64,000 nt of DNA from Marinomonas ostreistagni (GCF_016888445.1 NZ_JAFEKF010000001.1:248001-312000), one strand, 5' to 3'. Positions 1 through 10,505 are shown, numbered from the stretch's first letter. A program made the numbers and translations. Notes: generated by a model not told the origin, from the sequence alone.

Positions 1-2
1 AA

Positions 3-1424
3 TGAATAGCGGAAACCATTAGGTAGCTGCGTGCTTTGTGAGCCTAAAAGGTGGTTGTAAATAAACAAGCAGCCTTGGTTTTTAGGTAAATTCTCGGTGC
101 CTTTAATGATATAGGGCACTTGTTGGAAGGCCTGCTGAAACTGCTCAGTGCCGACACGACGGATATCAATGGCGCTGAGGTCATTCGGTAGGCTGTTGAC
201 GGTATCGTAGATCTGAGTGAGCTTGCGGTAAAAAGCATTTTCACGCTGTAAGTCTTTTAAAATATCAAGACTCATGCCAGCGACCGTCCGCTCGGTGCGA
301 TTGCCGTAGTGCAGGCATTGATATAAGACACCAAACGCTTCGTCGGTGGTGACGGAGTTTTTAAGCAGAGCGCCGACCTTATACAGCGGCGAACTGACCG
401 GCAAAATCGCCGCGCTTTGTTCAATCATGCTGTTAACGGCAAGCACTTCATCGCCCGCGATTTGCGATAGGTAACGCATGCGCGCAGACATCAGGTGAGT
501 GCCGACCAGCCAGATTAAGCGGTACCAATATTTGATTGCAAACTTGGGCAGCTGCTCACAGATTTCAGCCAAGTCTTGCTTGGTAATAAACAGAACGGTG
601 CTGTCACGTGAGCTAATAATAGTAGAGCGATTGCGTTGCTCAGTTTGCGGCGTACACCAAGCCAAGACTGTTCCGGGGCGGGCAATGGTTCGCGTGGTGA
701 GAATGTCCCCAGCATCGGTTTGGTAACTGACAACCGCTTTACCTTTAATTAAAAAATACAGCCCATCTTCAGGTTGATCCTGCTGTGAGATGATGTCCCC
801 TTGGTGGGCCAAAATAACGTGAGCGTGTTTCGCCAGCGCTTGAATCTCTGCTTGGGTAAATGTCTCACAAAAAGCCGTATCAGAGAGGAGGGCAAACGAC
901 TCTTTGATGGTTTGCTTAAGGCGCTCAGGCTCCAGCAATGGACGCGTTTCTTCAAAGGCCAAAGACTCGTTGGCAAAGAAAGGGCGTGTCAGGTTTTGAA
1001 TAGTGGTGAGCACAGGTAAAGATTCGCGGTACACGAACGCTAAAAATTGCTGAGCAAACGTATTGTCATCGTCTAAAAGCTTTTGTAGCGCAACAATAGG
1101 GAAGGCGATCAGTTGGCTTTCTTTGGTAGCCTGAAAACTGGTGGCATAACGGGATGGATGACGAAATGCTGACCAACCTACTGGTGAATGTTTTTTACTA
1201 ATCAAGCCAACATGATAGGACTTACCGGAGTCTTGCAAAGGAATAGAAATCGAAATTTCCCCTTCCAGCAAAAAGTATAGTGAGTGGCCGACCTCAAACT
1301 GTCTAGCGAGCATTTCGCCAGCTTTGAGCGTTTTGTAGTGGGCCAGCTCATTTAATGTCTGTATGACGTCGTCTGAGGCATGTTCGGCAAAAGGAAGTGC
1401 GCTCACATAGTTTGATAAATCCAT
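3..1424 (-). CDS. Double cyclic-nucleotide-binding protein with C-terminal acyltransferase-like start (truncated by window edge)
   Basis: The frame is open from the ATG at 1424 to the window edge (474 residues seen, C-terminus missing). Two cyclic-nucleotide-binding (CNB) folds are visible, about residues 10-130 (GHSLYFLLEGEISISI) and 185-300 (EDGLYFLIKGKAVVSY). Each has the Gly-Glu/Gly-Lys turn of CNB beta-barrels. A helical linker follows, and from about residue 436 a segment resembling the start of PlsC-like acyltransferases (IIKGTENLP ... FIYNHLL). The acidic residue expected five positions after the NH histidine is Gln here, so activity cannot be judged. No membrane segment is seen. It is transcribed away from prkA. 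Likely a nucleotide-responsive lipid or acyl-transfer regulator; the domain reading is by eye and the function is inference. Confidence 0.7.
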   Translation of the reverse strand, partial: MDLSNYVSALPFAEHASDDVIQTLNELAHYKTLKAGEMLARQFEVGHSLYFLLEGEISISIPLQDSGKSYHVGLISKKHSPVGWSAFRHPSRYATSFQATKESQLIAFPIVALQKLLDDDNTFAQQFLAFVYRESLPVLTTIQNLTRPFFANESLAFEETRPLLEPERLKQTIKESFALLSDTAFCETFTQAEIQALAKHAHVILAHQGDIISQQDQPEDGLYFLIKGKAVVSYQTDAGDILTTRTIARPGTVLAWCTPQTEQRNRSTIISSRDSTVLFITKQDLAEICEQLPKFAIKYWYRLIWLVGTHLMSARMRYLSQIAGDEVLAVNSMIEQSAAILPVSSPLYKVGALLKNSVTTDEAFGVLYQCLHYGNRTERTVAGMSLDILKDLQRENAFYRKLTQIYDTVNSLPNDLSAIDIRRVGTEQFQQAFQQVPYIIKGTENLPKNQGCLFIYNHLLGSQSTQLPNGFRYS

Positions 1425-1957
1425 TAAACCACCTTGAGTGTGATGTGTTGGCTAAGACCCTATTAGTTCGCAGATGACACGTTTAAGCTGGTAGCTGTGC
1501 CCATATCGGCGAGTGTATAAAATCAAAGCAAAATCTGTTCCTAAAACACCATTAACAACCGCTATTTAGCGCGAGGCAAGCAATTGTTTTTTCGTTAAAT
1601 TACTACAAAAAAGACGATTTAGGAAAGGGTAGTTGCCTTGTTACGACCAAAATACCTGCAGTTTATGATGCGCTTTTAGGTTTTTGAGTAAACCTCTATG
1701 TGTAACTTCCTTAATCTTGTGCATAGATATTTGAATTGCTTACATTTCAGATAGTTAATGGCTTATCACTTTGTTTTACTGAACATTTATTTTTGTAAAA
1801 GCGCAGCATTCTTCCTTGAGTAGTCGCCAGACTATGCTAAACCTTAATTATCTTGTCTGACTATTTATTGCTCTTTTCTCCACGAGAGTTTGCTTGACAC
1901 CCTGGGTAGCCGTTGCACTTGTGCGCGCCCATAGACTGTAGATAAGGGGATACCGCC
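1425..1957. promoter_or_regulatory. Divergent intergenic region upstream of the prkA operon
   Basis: This 533-bp AT-rich gap separates the CNB gene from prkA and is the longest gene-free stretch of the window. No convincing ORF or RNA gene is visible. CTATGCTAAA at 1832-1841 resembles a stationary-phase (RpoS) extended -10 element, without a good -35. TTGACA at 1894-1899 would pair with only a poor -10 (ACTTGT, 1917-1922). A purine-rich ribosome site (AAGGGGA) lies just before the prkA ATG at 1958. RpoS control would fit E. coli yeaGH, but here it rests on one weak motif. Confidence 0.3.
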
Positions 1958-3880
1958 ATGAGTATTTTTGACCATGTTCAATCTCGTTTTGACGCGCAAA
2001 AAGAAGAAGAAATGTCTTTAGACGAGTATCTAACCCTCTGTAAATCAGATCCCTCTGCCTATGCTTCGGCGGCTGAGCGCTTGCTGTTAGCCATCGGTGA
2101 GCCCGAAATCATTGATACCTCAAAAGACACGCGCAGCAGTCGGATTTTTTCTAATAAGCTGATTAAGCGTTACCCAACTTTTGAGCATTTTTACGGCATG
2201 GAAGATTCGATCGAAAAGATTGTTTCCTTCTTAAAACATGCGGCTCAAGGTCTCGAAGAGTCCAAGCAGGTGCTGTATTTATTGGGGCCAGTGGGCGGTG
2301 GTAAGTCTTCTCTAGCTGAGAAGCTTAAAGAGCTTATGCAGTCGGTGCCATTTTATGCCATCAAAGGCTCGCCTGTGTTTGAATCACCGCTTTCATTATT
2401 TGATGTGAACGAAGACGGTGACATTTTAGAAGACGAATATGGCATTCCCAAACGCTACCTTAAAAGTGTCATGTCGCCTTGGGCCGCTAAGCGTCTTAAG
2501 GAATACAACGGCGATATCCAACAGTTTCGCGTAGTGAAAGTGTACCCGTCAGCCATTAAGCAAATTGGTATTTCCAAAACTGAGCCAGGGGATGAAAACA
2601 ACCAAGATATCTCGGCGCTAGTTGGTAAAGTGGATATTCGTAAACTGGAATTCTTTGAGCAAAACGACGCCGATGCGTATAGCTATTCTGGCGGTTTGTG
2701 TCGCGGTAACCGTGGCATCATGGAATTCGTTGAGATGTTTAAAGCACCTATTAAGGTGCTGCATCCATTGCTTACCGCCACTCAGGAGGGTAACTACAAT
2801 GGTACCGAAGGCTTAGGTGGCATTCCATTTGATGGCATTATTTTGGCTCACTCTAACGAATCTGAGTGGCAAACCTTTAAAAACAACAAAACCAATGAGG
2901 CCTTCATTGACCGTGTGTTTACCGTCAAAGTGCCTTATTGCTTGCGTGTCACAGAAGAGATGAGCATTTATCAAAAATTACTTGAGCATTCTTCTCTTCG
3001 ACACGCGCCTTGTGCGCCGGATACGTTAAAAATGTTGGCGCAGTTCTCAGTACTATCGCGCATCAAAGAACCTGAGAACTCCAGTATTTTCTCGAAAATG
3101 CGTATCTATGACGGCGAATCTTTGAAAGACATCGACCCGAAAGCAAAATCATTGCAAGAGTACAAAGACGCGGCGGGTGTGAACGAAGGGATGGATGGCC
3201 TATCGACCCGTTTTGCCTTCAAGATTTTGTCACGGGTGTTTAATTTTGATCCGACTGAAGTGGCGGCCAATCCTGTGCATTTAATGTATGTGTTGGAGCA
3301 ACAGATCGAGCAAGAGCAATTCGAGCAAGAGCGCCATGATCGTTATCTACGTGCCTTAAAAGAATTCATTGCGCCACGTTATGTAGAGTTCATTGGTAAG
3401 GAAATTCAAACTGCGTATCTTGAGTCGTATTCTGAGTACGGCCAAAACATTTTCGATCGTTACGTCACTTATGCCGACTTTTGGATTCAAGACCAAGAAT
3501 ACCGAGACCCTGAAACAGGCGATATTTTAGATCGTGCTGCGATCAATGATGAGCTAGAGAAAATCGAGAAACCTGCAGGGATCAGCAACCCGAAAGACTT
3601 CCGTAATGAGGTAGTGAATTTTGTGTTGCGTGCTCGCGCTAATAACAATGGCCAAAACCCAAGCTGGTTAAGCTATGAAAAATTACGTGTGGTGATTGAG
3701 CGTAAGATGTTCTCCAATACGGAAGACTTGTTGCCGGTGATTTCGTTTAGTGCCAAATCGTCTAAAGAAGACCAACGCAAACACAACGAGTTTGTGAAGC
3801 GAATGGTTGAGCGTGGCTACACTGAAAAACAAGTTCGTCTATTGTCTGAGTGGTATCTACGAGTGCGTAAATCCCAATAG
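1958..3880 (+). CDS. prkA: PrkA/YeaG serine protein kinase
   Basis: 640 residues, the usual length for PrkA. The AAA+-type N-terminal domain carries a Walker A motif GPVGGGKSS at residues 110-118. The C-terminal half is the PrkA kinase-like region. In enterobacteria YeaG is a cytoplasmic Ser/Thr kinase/ATPase induced in stationary phase and by nitrogen starvation. It acts with YeaH and is linked to the SpoVR-type protein encoded downstream. It is the first gene of a three-gene plus-strand operon: 50 bp to yeaH, then yeaH overlaps spoVR. The start at 1958 is preceded by AAGGGGA at about 8 bp. Its substrates cannot be read from the sequence. Confidence 0.95.
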   Translation: MSIFDHVQSRFDAQKEEEMSLDEYLTLCKSDPSAYASAAERLLLAIGEPEIIDTSKDTRSSRIFSNKLIKRYPTFEHFYGMEDSIEKIVSFLKHAAQGLEESKQVLYLLGPVGGGKSSLAEKLKELMQSVPFYAIKGSPVFESPLSLFDVNEDGDILEDEYGIPKRYLKSVMSPWAAKRLKEYNGDIQQFRVVKVYPSAIKQIGISKTEPGDENNQDISALVGKVDIRKLEFFEQNDADAYSYSGGLCRGNRGIMEFVEMFKAPIKVLHPLLTATQEGNYNGTEGLGGIPFDGIILAHSNESEWQTFKNNKTNEAFIDRVFTVKVPYCLRVTEEMSIYQKLLEHSSLRHAPCAPDTLKMLAQFSVLSRIKEPENSSIFSKMRIYDGESLKDIDPKAKSLQEYKDAAGVNEGMDGLSTRFAFKILSRVFNFDPTEVAANPVHLMYVLEQQIEQEQFEQERHDRYLRALKEFIAPRYVEFIGKEIQTAYLESYSEYGQNIFDRYVTYADFWIQDQEYRDPETGDILDRAAINDELEKIEKPAGISNPKDFRNEVVNFVLRARANNNGQNPSWLSYEKLRVVIERKMFSNTEDLLPVISFSAKSSKEDQRKHNEFVKRMVERGYTEKQVRLLSEWYLRVRKSQ

Positions 3881-3930
3881 GTAGTGGTTGAGTAGTTGCC
3901 TAATATTGGTTGATAGAGGAGGGTGCGAGC

Positions 3931-5220
3931 ATGTCTTACATAATTGACCGCCGCCTGAATGGGAAGCACAAAAGTAGCGTCAATCGACAGCGTTTTTTGC
4001 GTCGCTATAAAGAGCATATCCGCAAAGCGGTTGAGCAAGCGGTGAACCAGCGCAGTATTCAGGATTTGGATCGCGGTGAGCAGATCACCATCCCCAAGCG
4101 TGATATTCACGAGCCCCACTTTGGCCATGGCCAAGGGGGCAAAGGCTCGATCGTGCATCCAGGTAATAAAGAGTTTGCCTCGGGCGATCGCATTCCTAAA
4201 CCTGAAGGAGGGCAAGGGGGCGGTTCAGGGCAAGGCAATGCCTCCAATCAAGGTGAAGGCGAAGACGATTTTGTGTTTCAAATTTCTCAAGAAGAGTTTT
4301 TGGACTTTGTCTTTGAGGATTTGGCACTGCCTAATCTGGTGCGCAAGGATCTCAAGGAGATCAAAGAATTTAATTTAAAGCATGCAGGGGTGGTCTCTGA
4401 AGGTACCCCTTCCAAACTGAATTTGGTGCGCTCAATGCGCAATGCTTATGCTCGACGTATGGTCATGAGCAGCTCGTCACGTCGAAAACTCGCCGAAGCA
4501 GAAGCAGAGCGTGAGGCCTTATTAGACAGCGCAAGCAGTGCTGAAGAGAAAGCCCGCCTCGTCTGGCTTGATGAGCAGATTGAGTTGCTCAAGCAAAAGA
4601 TTGAAAGCACGCCCTTTTTAGATACCTATGATCTGCGTTACAACCATCATATCAAAGAGCCGCGCCCGAGTAGCAAAGCGGTGATGTTTTGCATTATGGA
4701 CGTGTCTGGATCAATGACGCAGGAGACGAAAAATATTGCTAAGCGCTTTTTTATTCTGCTGTATCTGTTTTTGCACCGTAACTACGAAAAGATCGATGTG
4801 GTCTTTATTCGCCATCACACCAGTGCCAAAGAAGTGACCGAAGAAGAGTTTTTTTATTCTCGTGAGACGGGCGGGACTATTGTTTCGAGTGCACTCAAGC
4901 TGATGCATAAGATTGTTAAAGAGCGCTATTCGCCTGATCAATGGAACATCTACGCAGCTCAAGCCTCGGACGGAGACAATTGGGACGATGATTCGCGTAT
5001 TTGTAAGCAAGTATTGGCTGAGGATTTAGTGGATCTAGTGCAGTACTTTACCTACATAGAAATTACGCCAAGGGATCATCAAAGCCTTTGGTACGCCTAT
5101 GAAGAAGTACAGGCAGCGCATCCAGACAGCTTTGCTATGCGTCATATTGTTGAGGTCGGAGACATTTACCCTGTGTTCCGTGATTTGTTCCAAAGGAGGC
5201 AACATGAGTCGAGCCACTAG
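3931..5220 (+). CDS. yeaH: YeaH/YhbH family protein (UPF0229)
   Basis: 429 residues from the ATG at 3931, chosen because GAGGAGGG lies about 7 bp upstream. An in-frame TTG at 3910 has no such site. The N-terminus [15 protein letters not shown] is typical of the family, followed by a glycine-rich low-complexity stretch (about 92-110) and a coiled segment (about 185-225). A von Willebrand A-like domain has a MIDAS motif DVSGS at 257-261. YeaH is the co-expressed partner of the PrkA kinase in the general stress response; its biochemical role is poorly defined. The reading frame overlaps the start of spoVR by 17 bp, which suggests translational coupling. Confidence 0.93.
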   Translation: MSYIIDRRLNGKHKSSVNRQRFLRRYKEHIRKAVEQAVNQRSIQDLDRGEQITIPKRDIHEPHFGHGQGGKGSIVHPGNKEFASGDRIPKPEGGQGGGSGQGNASNQGEGEDDFVFQISQEEFLDFVFEDLALPNLVRKDLKEIKEFNLKHAGVVSEGTPSKLNLVRSMRNAYARRMVMSSSSRRKLAEAEAEREALLDSASSAEEKARLVWLDEQIELLKQKIESTPFLDTYDLRYNHHIKEPRPSSKAVMFCIMDVSGSMTQETKNIAKRFFILLYLFLHRNYEKIDVVFIRHHTSAKEVTEEEFFYSRETGGTIVSSALKLMHKIVKERYSPDQWNIYAAQASDGDNWDDDSRICKQVLAEDLVDLVQYFTYIEITPRDHQSLWYAYEEVQAAHPDSFAMRHIVEVGDIYPVFRDLFQRRQHESSH

Positions 5221-6721
5221 TAAGTCCGACTACCTGTCTCAAGGTCCTGATTGGTCATTTGAGTCGATAGAGCAGTACGATATTGAAATCGGTAAAATCG
5301 CCCAAGAGTTCGGTTTGGACACCTACCCGAATCAAATTGAGATCATCAGCTCCGAGCAAATGATGGATGCCTATGCATCCGTGGGCATGCCGCTAGGCTA
5401 CCATCATTGGTCCTACGGCAAACAATTTTTAGAGACCGAGCAAAACTATAAACGCGGGCGTATGGGGCTTGCGTATGAGATCGTCATTAACTCGTCTCCA
5501 TGTATTGCTTACCTGATGGAAGAGAACAATATGATGATGCAGGCGTTGGTTATTGCCCATGCTTGTTATGGTCACAATTCTTTTTTCAAGGGTAACTATC
5601 TGTTTCAAACATGGACCGATGCCAGTGCGATTATTGACTACTTAGTATTTGCCAAAAAGTATATCTTGGACTGTGAAGAAAAGTACGGCATCGAAGAAGT
5701 AGAGCTTACGCTTGATTCGTGCCATGCGTTGATGAATTTTGGCGTTGACCGCTACAAGCGTCCTATCCCATTGTCTTTGACCGAAGAAAAAGCTCGCCAA
5801 GATGAGCGTGAGCAAATCTTACAGCAGCAGGTTAACGATCTTTGGCGCACCATTCCGGTGTCAGAGAAAGTAGAGCAGAGCAAACTTAAAGAAGCGGTTT
5901 TTCCGAGTGAGCCACAAGAAAACTTACTCTACTTCTTAGAGAAAAATGCGCCACTTCTAAAACCTTGGCAACGTGAGATTATTCGTATCGTGCGCAAGAT
6001 GGCACAGTACTTTTATCCGCAGCGCCAGACGCAGGTGATGAATGAGGGCTGGGCATCTTTTTGGCATTACACTCTAATGAATGAGCTTTATAACCGCGGT
6101 AAAGTAGGTGAGGGTTTTATTCTTGAGTTTCTACAGTCCCATACCAATGTGGTGTATCAGCCTAGCTTCGATTCGCCATACTATTCGGGGATTAACCCTT
6201 ATGCGTTGGGTTTTGCGATATATTCGGACTTAAAACGTATGTGTGAAGCGCCAACCGAAGAAGATCGTCGCTGGTTTCCGGACCTAGTGGATCGACCTTG
6301 GCTGGAGGTGTTGCATTTTGCCATGCATAACTTCAAGGATGAGAGCTTCATCCTGCAATTTCTATCGCCTAAGGTGATGCGAGATTTTCGCTTCTTTGGC
6401 ATTGAGAACAATGAGGTTGATCCGTACGTAGAAGTCAAAGAGATTCATAATGATGAAGGCTTCCATGCGTTGCGCCAGCGCTTGGCACAGCAATACAACT
6501 TGAGCTACCGTGAGCCTAATATTCAGGTGCAACGAGTCGACTTATACGGCGATCGCAGCTTAACTCTACGTCACACTATGGATAATGGTCGCCCTTTGAA
6601 TGATGACACCATGGAAGTAATCAAGCACTTTAAGCGCCTTTGGGGATTCGAAGTTCGCTTGGAATCTTGCAGTGGTGAGACTATTTTACAAACCTATAAC
6701 TGCGACAGCACTTCTCTTTAG
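5204..6721 (+). CDS. spoVR: SpoVR family protein (YcgB-like)
   Basis: 505 residues from the ATG at 5204. That start follows a strong AAGGAGG (5192-5199) inside the end of yeaH; an upstream in-frame ATG at 5099 lies deep within yeaH and is rejected. The product matches SpoVR/YcgB proteins along its length ([10 protein letters not shown] near the start, HEGW-like [10 protein letters not shown] in the middle). SpoVR is needed for spore cortex formation in Bacillus; in gammaproteobacteria its role is unknown, but it is consistently linked to prkA and yeaH. It is the last gene of the operon and is followed by a strong terminator. Cytoplasmic, with no signal peptide. Confidence 0.93.
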   Translation: MSRATSKSDYLSQGPDWSFESIEQYDIEIGKIAQEFGLDTYPNQIEIISSEQMMDAYASVGMPLGYHHWSYGKQFLETEQNYKRGRMGLAYEIVINSSPCIAYLMEENNMMMQALVIAHACYGHNSFFKGNYLFQTWTDASAIIDYLVFAKKYILDCEEKYGIEEVELTLDSCHALMNFGVDRYKRPIPLSLTEEKARQDEREQILQQQVNDLWRTIPVSEKVEQSKLKEAVFPSEPQENLLYFLEKNAPLLKPWQREIIRIVRKMAQYFYPQRQTQVMNEGWASFWHYTLMNELYNRGKVGEGFILEFLQSHTNVVYQPSFDSPYYSGINPYALGFAIYSDLKRMCEAPTEEDRRWFPDLVDRPWLEVLHFAMHNFKDESFILQFLSPKVMRDFRFFGIENNEVDPYVEVKEIHNDEGFHALRQRLAQQYNLSYREPNIQVQRVDLYGDRSLTLRHTMDNGRPLNDDTMEVIKHFKRLWGFEVRLESCSGETILQTYNCDSTSL

Positions 6722-6748
6722 GAAGATGTAACTTTAAAGACAAATAAC

Positions 6749-6775
6749 AAGGGAGGCTCAGGCCTCCCTTTTTTG
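6749..6775. terminator. Rho-independent terminator after spoVR
   Basis: Seven-base-pair stem GGGAGGC/GCCTCCC (6751-6757 with 6762-6768), TCAG loop, then six T on the plus strand. It lies between the convergent spoVR and the FIST chemoreceptor gene. It is a clear terminator for the prkA operon; the opposite direction lacks a good T run. Confidence 0.9.
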
Positions 6776-6786
6776 ATCAATCAAGA

Positions 6787-8805
6787 TTAGAAATCTAGCT
6801 GATTATTCGACTTGAGGCGTGCGATCATGTCGACTTCTTGGTCGATCTCAACTACACGATGGCTCATCTCGTTAATCGACGCGATGCTCGACTGCACGTC
6901 TTGGCTGGCCATTTCTGAGGTGCTGTTTAAGCTATTGATCTGTTCTGACAGGGTTGTGGTACTTTGCAGTAGTTGCCCCATAAAGCTGTCTATTTTTTGA
7001 ATGCTTTGCTCGATTGAGCTCACTGAGCCATCCACGGCATGGATGGTTTCGCCAGTCTGATTTAGGCTTTGCTGAGTGTTTTGCGACAGTTGACGTACTT
7101 CATCGGCGACCACGGCAAAGCCACGTCCAGCTTCTCCAGCACGAGCGGCCTCGATGGCAGCATTGAGCGCCAAAAGGTTGGTTTGATCAGCGATCCCAGA
7201 GATTACCTTGATGATGCTTAAAACGCGCTCAGCATTATCTTTGAGCTGTTTTACATTTTCCACCATCTCAATACGGTCTTTTTCTTGCGCTTGAATGGCT
7301 TGGCTAAAAGAGGCGAATTCAGAGCTTACGCCGGTGACTACGCTTTGCGTTGATTGCGAGTAATCTGTGACGCGCTCAAAGCTGGCGGTAGCTTCTTGGA
7401 GTAGTGGGCGGTATTCAGAAAGCTGTTGAATGAGATTTTCCTGCAGTTGATTCAGCTGACGGCTACTGTTGAGCTGTGTTAGCAAGAAGTACTCACGAAA
7501 GTTCGCGTAGTGAATCGGAAAATTATCGACGAAGTAGTCTTTAAATGTTTCACCAGGATTCACTTTGAAGAAGAATAATCCAGTCAAAGTTTGGTTCATA
7601 TGTAAGCCGAGAATCTCACCAAAAGTGGAATACCCAGCGGCTTTGATGGCTTTGAAACTTTGGATGTTGTTAAGTTCTTTGCTGTTATTGAGGCGACGCA
7701 ATATACAGTCATTGGCAATCATCGCTACAGGTTGACTTGGCTTGTCGCGCATAAAAGCTTGCGCCGCGCGTTCGGTACTGCCGACAAAATCTTGCGCTTT
7801 TACCAGAATCAGTTCATCGCCAAAATCTAAGTCACAGAAAAAGTGGATCAGACCTTGCTCGACATCGATGCCTGCAACAGAACGGATGAATAGCTCGTCG
7901 CGAATACTGACCGCAAACGTATGGCCAACAAGCTTGCTGTCTAATTCATGAGGTTGACACTGGAAGTGAGTGCATAAGTGCTCAATGATATTGACGACTT
8001 TGCCGGTCTTTTGGGAAATGACTGAGCGCACATTACGATTAAGTGCGTCCGCTTCGGCGATCACAAACGACTCGCTGGTGCGCTCAAAGTTGTGAGTTTT
8101 GAGAATGCCAAATCGAGTATTGGGCTGCATTTTTACAAACGCGACGACTGCACAATTATGCGCTACTTTATTGCCATCATGGACAAGGGCTTGTTGGAAA
8201 TCGAGCTTACCACCGGCAGAGCCACCTAAAAAATGGCAAGGGAACTTGCCCGTAGCGTACATGCCCTGCATAAAAAAGTTTTCAGAGGATGATAGACCGT
8301 CAATAAAGGTTAGGGCGATGGTGTCATTGAAGTAAATTGGAAACGGCACATTGATCTTTGCCATGTCCTTCTCAATAGCATGGATGCGTTGGGCTTTTGA
8401 AAGAGTAGGGCTGCCGTTGCGTAAGTCTTCACAGTGCAGAGGAACCGAATGAATGCTCACCTCGGCAAATAAGTCGCTACTAAAGCTCTGTAATACCAAA
8501 TTATCCCATTGGCCATCCGCAGCTTGATAAAGATTGCTACCACAGCTATTTAACTCACCTGCGGTCATGATGGCAACTACGTTGCGACAGAACGGCGCTG
8601 CAGCTTTGATCTTCTGAACGGTTGCTTCAAAATTTAAATGAGGTGATACATACGCCAAGATTAGACGGGTTTCCGCTTTGGTGAATGCTAAAGGTGCTAG
8701 ATGCTCTGCATCGATCTGCGCTGAGCTTACTTGCACAATATGAGAGTATTCTAGGTCACGCTTTGGTGCTGAAGTGTCAGCAGAAGTACGTTTGAACCAA
8801 GCCAT
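6787..8805 (-). CDS. Cytoplasmic methyl-accepting chemotaxis protein with FIST sensor domains
   Basis: 672 residues with no hydrophobic membrane segment. Residues about 25-400 correspond to FIST N and FIST C sensor domains ([13 protein letters not shown] and a long mixed alpha/beta region ending [16 protein letters not shown]). A short coiled coil follows, then the signalling domain. The conserved hairpin tip [20 protein letters not shown] and [14 protein letters not shown] span about 538-573. FIST domains are thought to bind small ligands such as amino acids. The protein is therefore a soluble receptor that would feed CheA/CheW, which are not in the window. It is monocistronic, ends near the spoVR terminator, and starts after AGGATA. 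Confidence 0.9.
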   Translation of the reverse strand: MAWFKRTSADTSAPKRDLEYSHIVQVSSAQIDAEHLAPLAFTKAETRLILAYVSPHLNFEATVQKIKAAAPFCRNVVAIMTAGELNSCGSNLYQAADGQWDNLVLQSFSSDLFAEVSIHSVPLHCEDLRNGSPTLSKAQRIHAIEKDMAKINVPFPIYFNDTIALTFIDGLSSSENFFMQGMYATGKFPCHFLGGSAGGKLDFQQALVHDGNKVAHNCAVVAFVKMQPNTRFGILKTHNFERTSESFVIAEADALNRNVRSVISQKTGKVVNIIEHLCTHFQCQPHELDSKLVGHTFAVSIRDELFIRSVAGIDVEQGLIHFFCDLDFGDELILVKAQDFVGSTERAAQAFMRDKPSQPVAMIANDCILRRLNNSKELNNIQSFKAIKAAGYSTFGEILGLHMNQTLTGLFFFKVNPGETFKDYFVDNFPIHYANFREYFLLTQLNSSRQLNQLQENLIQQLSEYRPLLQEATASFERVTDYSQSTQSVVTGVSSEFASFSQAIQAQEKDRIEMVENVKQLKDNAERVLSIIKVISGIADQTNLLALNAAIEAARAGEAGRGFAVVADEVRQLSQNTQQSLNQTGETIHAVDGSVSSIEQSIQKIDSFMGQLLQSTTTLSEQINSLNSTSEMASQDVQSSIASINEMSHRVVEIDQEVDMIARLKSNNQLDF

Positions 8806-8847
8806 ATTTTTATCCTAATAGTAGCAACCGTGTATTAGGTTAGTGTA

Positions 8848-8870
8848 TGGGCCATGGGCTTCATGGCCTG
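8848..8870. repeat. Small inverted repeat between holA and the FIST receptor gene
   Basis: GGCCATG (8850-8856) and CATGGCC (8862-8868) are separated by five bases. This could be a weak holA terminator stem or an operator for the receptor gene. There is no T run in the holA (minus) direction, so termination is uncertain. Confidence 0.3.
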
Positions 8871-8944
8871 TTGGGTTTTTGTAAACTTAGGTTGCTTTTC
8901 AGTGCGCGTCAAATGATGGGTGCACTGTTTAGGGGAGGCTTGGC

Positions 8945-9982
8945 TTAGGTCAGTGTGGCGCGATCTAATTCGGTAGCGACGGGTTTGATGCCACAAAACA
9001 TCAAAGCTAGATTGCGAAAGCCCAGTTCGATATCGGGGCCATCAAGACCCTTAATGCTTTGGTCCAGAAGCGCGATATAGCGCTGCATGTACGCTAGAGA
9101 ATTACCAGAATGGCGGCTGTAAGCACTTTCATAAATTGGAATGCGCTTATCCCAGATGCGCAGCTGCTGACAGGCTTGGCGAAAACCTTGTTGGCTGGCC
9201 ATATGACCCAATTGACTAAGCGTGCTAAGTTCACGGTTAAACAGCCAGAGCAAGATGCTGTCTTCGATACCTTCTGCACGTAATTGGTGCAAGCAGTGCA
9301 AGGCCTCTTTTACTTTGCCCGTCAGTAGGCGATCGCTCAAATCATAGACCGTATAACGACTAGAGTCGGCAACCGATTCTTCGATGGTTTGAGCGTCTAG
9401 CTGTGTCCCAGGTCCGTGGCTCAACAGAAGCTTTTCGAGCTCTTGAGAAAGCGCTAGCAGGTTACCTTCACCACGCTCACACATTATGCTCGCCGCATCG
9501 CGTGAAAGCGTAAGGTTAAGGGCTTTCGCGCGCTGCTGTAGCCATGCAGGCAAGCGATTGGCATCAATCGGCCAGACTTGGACAAAAGCGCCTTGCTGCT
9601 CTAGCTGGCTAAACCATTTGGCTTTTTGGGTGCGAGCATCTACTTTAGGTAGCGTTAGCAACAGTACATTGTCACCATTAAGATGCTGTGCAACTTGCGC
9701 CAGCGCTTTGCTGTGTTTTTCGCCCAGTTTATCAATTTGGATATCAAACAAGCGCCGTGTCGAGAACAGTGACAAGGCTTGTAGCTCGTTGATCACCTCT
9801 TGCCAATCAAATTGAGCGTCGGCGACAAAACGCAGGCGCTCTTCAATGCCATGGTGAGCGGCCGCTTTGCGCACCGCATCACAGGCTTCTTGCATTAAAA
9901 GCACTTCATCGCCAGAGACAATATAAAGTGGCTGTAGCTGTTTTTCGAGTGCTTGATTAAGTTGGTCTGGGCGAATCTTCAT
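8945..9982 (-). CDS. holA: DNA polymerase III delta subunit
   Basis: 345 residues, normal for HolA. It shows the family start MKIRPDQLNQALEKQ ... PLYIVSGDE, the AAA+-like fold without a functional Walker A, and the C-terminal helical collar region with DIELGFRNLALMFCG. The delta subunit opens the beta sliding clamp within the clamp-loader complex at the replication fork. It starts 2 bp after the lptE stop and so is co-transcribed with lptE, the conserved leuS-lptE-holA order. Confidence 0.96.
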   Translation of the reverse strand: MKIRPDQLNQALEKQLQPLYIVSGDEVLLMQEACDAVRKAAAHHGIEERLRFVADAQFDWQEVINELQALSLFSTRRLFDIQIDKLGEKHSKALAQVAQHLNGDNVLLLTLPKVDARTQKAKWFSQLEQQGAFVQVWPIDANRLPAWLQQRAKALNLTLSRDAASIMCERGEGNLLALSQELEKLLLSHGPGTQLDAQTIEESVADSSRYTVYDLSDRLLTGKVKEALHCLHQLRAEGIEDSILLWLFNRELSTLSQLGHMASQQGFRQACQQLRIWDKRIPIYESAYSRHSGNSLAYMQRYIALLDQSIKGLDGPDIELGFRNLALMFCGIKPVATELDRATLT

Positions 9983-9984
9983 CG

Positions 9985-10494
9985 TTATAGTGGCGCGTAA
10001 TTCAAATCGTAAAGAAGCTCATTGGCCAGTAGACTGCCCGCGCGACGCATTTGCTCGTTGTTGTAGGCGGCTTTGACACTTTGCTCAGCATCTTGGTTAT
10101 TCAGCATGATAGACGTACTGATGGTGCGCGGGCCCCAAAGTGCTTTGCCTTGTTCATCACGAATAAAGTAAATGGCGCTGATGCGACGCTCTACTTGCGT
10201 CACGTCGTTGTCACTGGCACGGGCCATAACCGTATCACTTGAGCTGATAGGATTAACTTTGAGCTGATACAGGTCAGCGGTCGGTTCACCTTCGACAATA
10301 TTAATCCCCGCTTTGGCTAAGGCAATGCGAAGGTCTCGGTTAAACTCTGCTGAGCCGCTATCAAGAGACAATGTCAGAGTTTGTAGTTGAGGTGGAATAT
10401 TGACTTCACCACGAAGGTGAAAACCACAGGCAGTCATCAACAATGCCAGCATCAATACGCCTAATAACCCAATGGTACGTGCTTGTAAAATCAT
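9985..10494 (-). CDS. lptE: LPS-assembly lipoprotein LptE
   Basis: 169 residues with an N-terminal lipoprotein signal peptide ending in LMTAC, so Cys23 would be lipidated. CGFHLRGEVNIPPQL follows, characteristic of LptE/RlpB. LptE plugs the LptD outer-membrane barrel and helps insert lipopolysaccharide into the outer leaflet. It lies downstream of leuS and 2 bp upstream of holA. A hairpin with a T run sits directly before its ribosome site (AAGGA), so part of the leuS transcript may stop before lptE. The -3 Met of the lipobox is slightly unusual. Confidence 0.93.
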   Translation of the reverse strand: MILQARTIGLLGVLMLALLMTACGFHLRGEVNIPPQLQTLTLSLDSGSAEFNRDLRIALAKAGINIVEGEPTADLYQLKVNPISSSDTVMARASDNDVTQVERRISAIYFIRDEQGKALWGPRTISTSIMLNNQDAEQSVKAAYNNEQMRRAGSLLANELLYDLNYAPL

Positions 10495-10505
10495 AGAAAT
10501 TCCTT

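Noticed and set aside
1894-1922. TTGACA near the prkA start as a sigma-70 or sigma-54 promoter
   Set aside because: The matching -10 is poor, and the GG-N10-GC spacing of sigma-54 is off by one base.
3817-4215. 132-codon minus-strand frame in the prkA-yeaH junction
   Set aside because: Lies opposite two well-recognised genes with no family features; a shadow frame.
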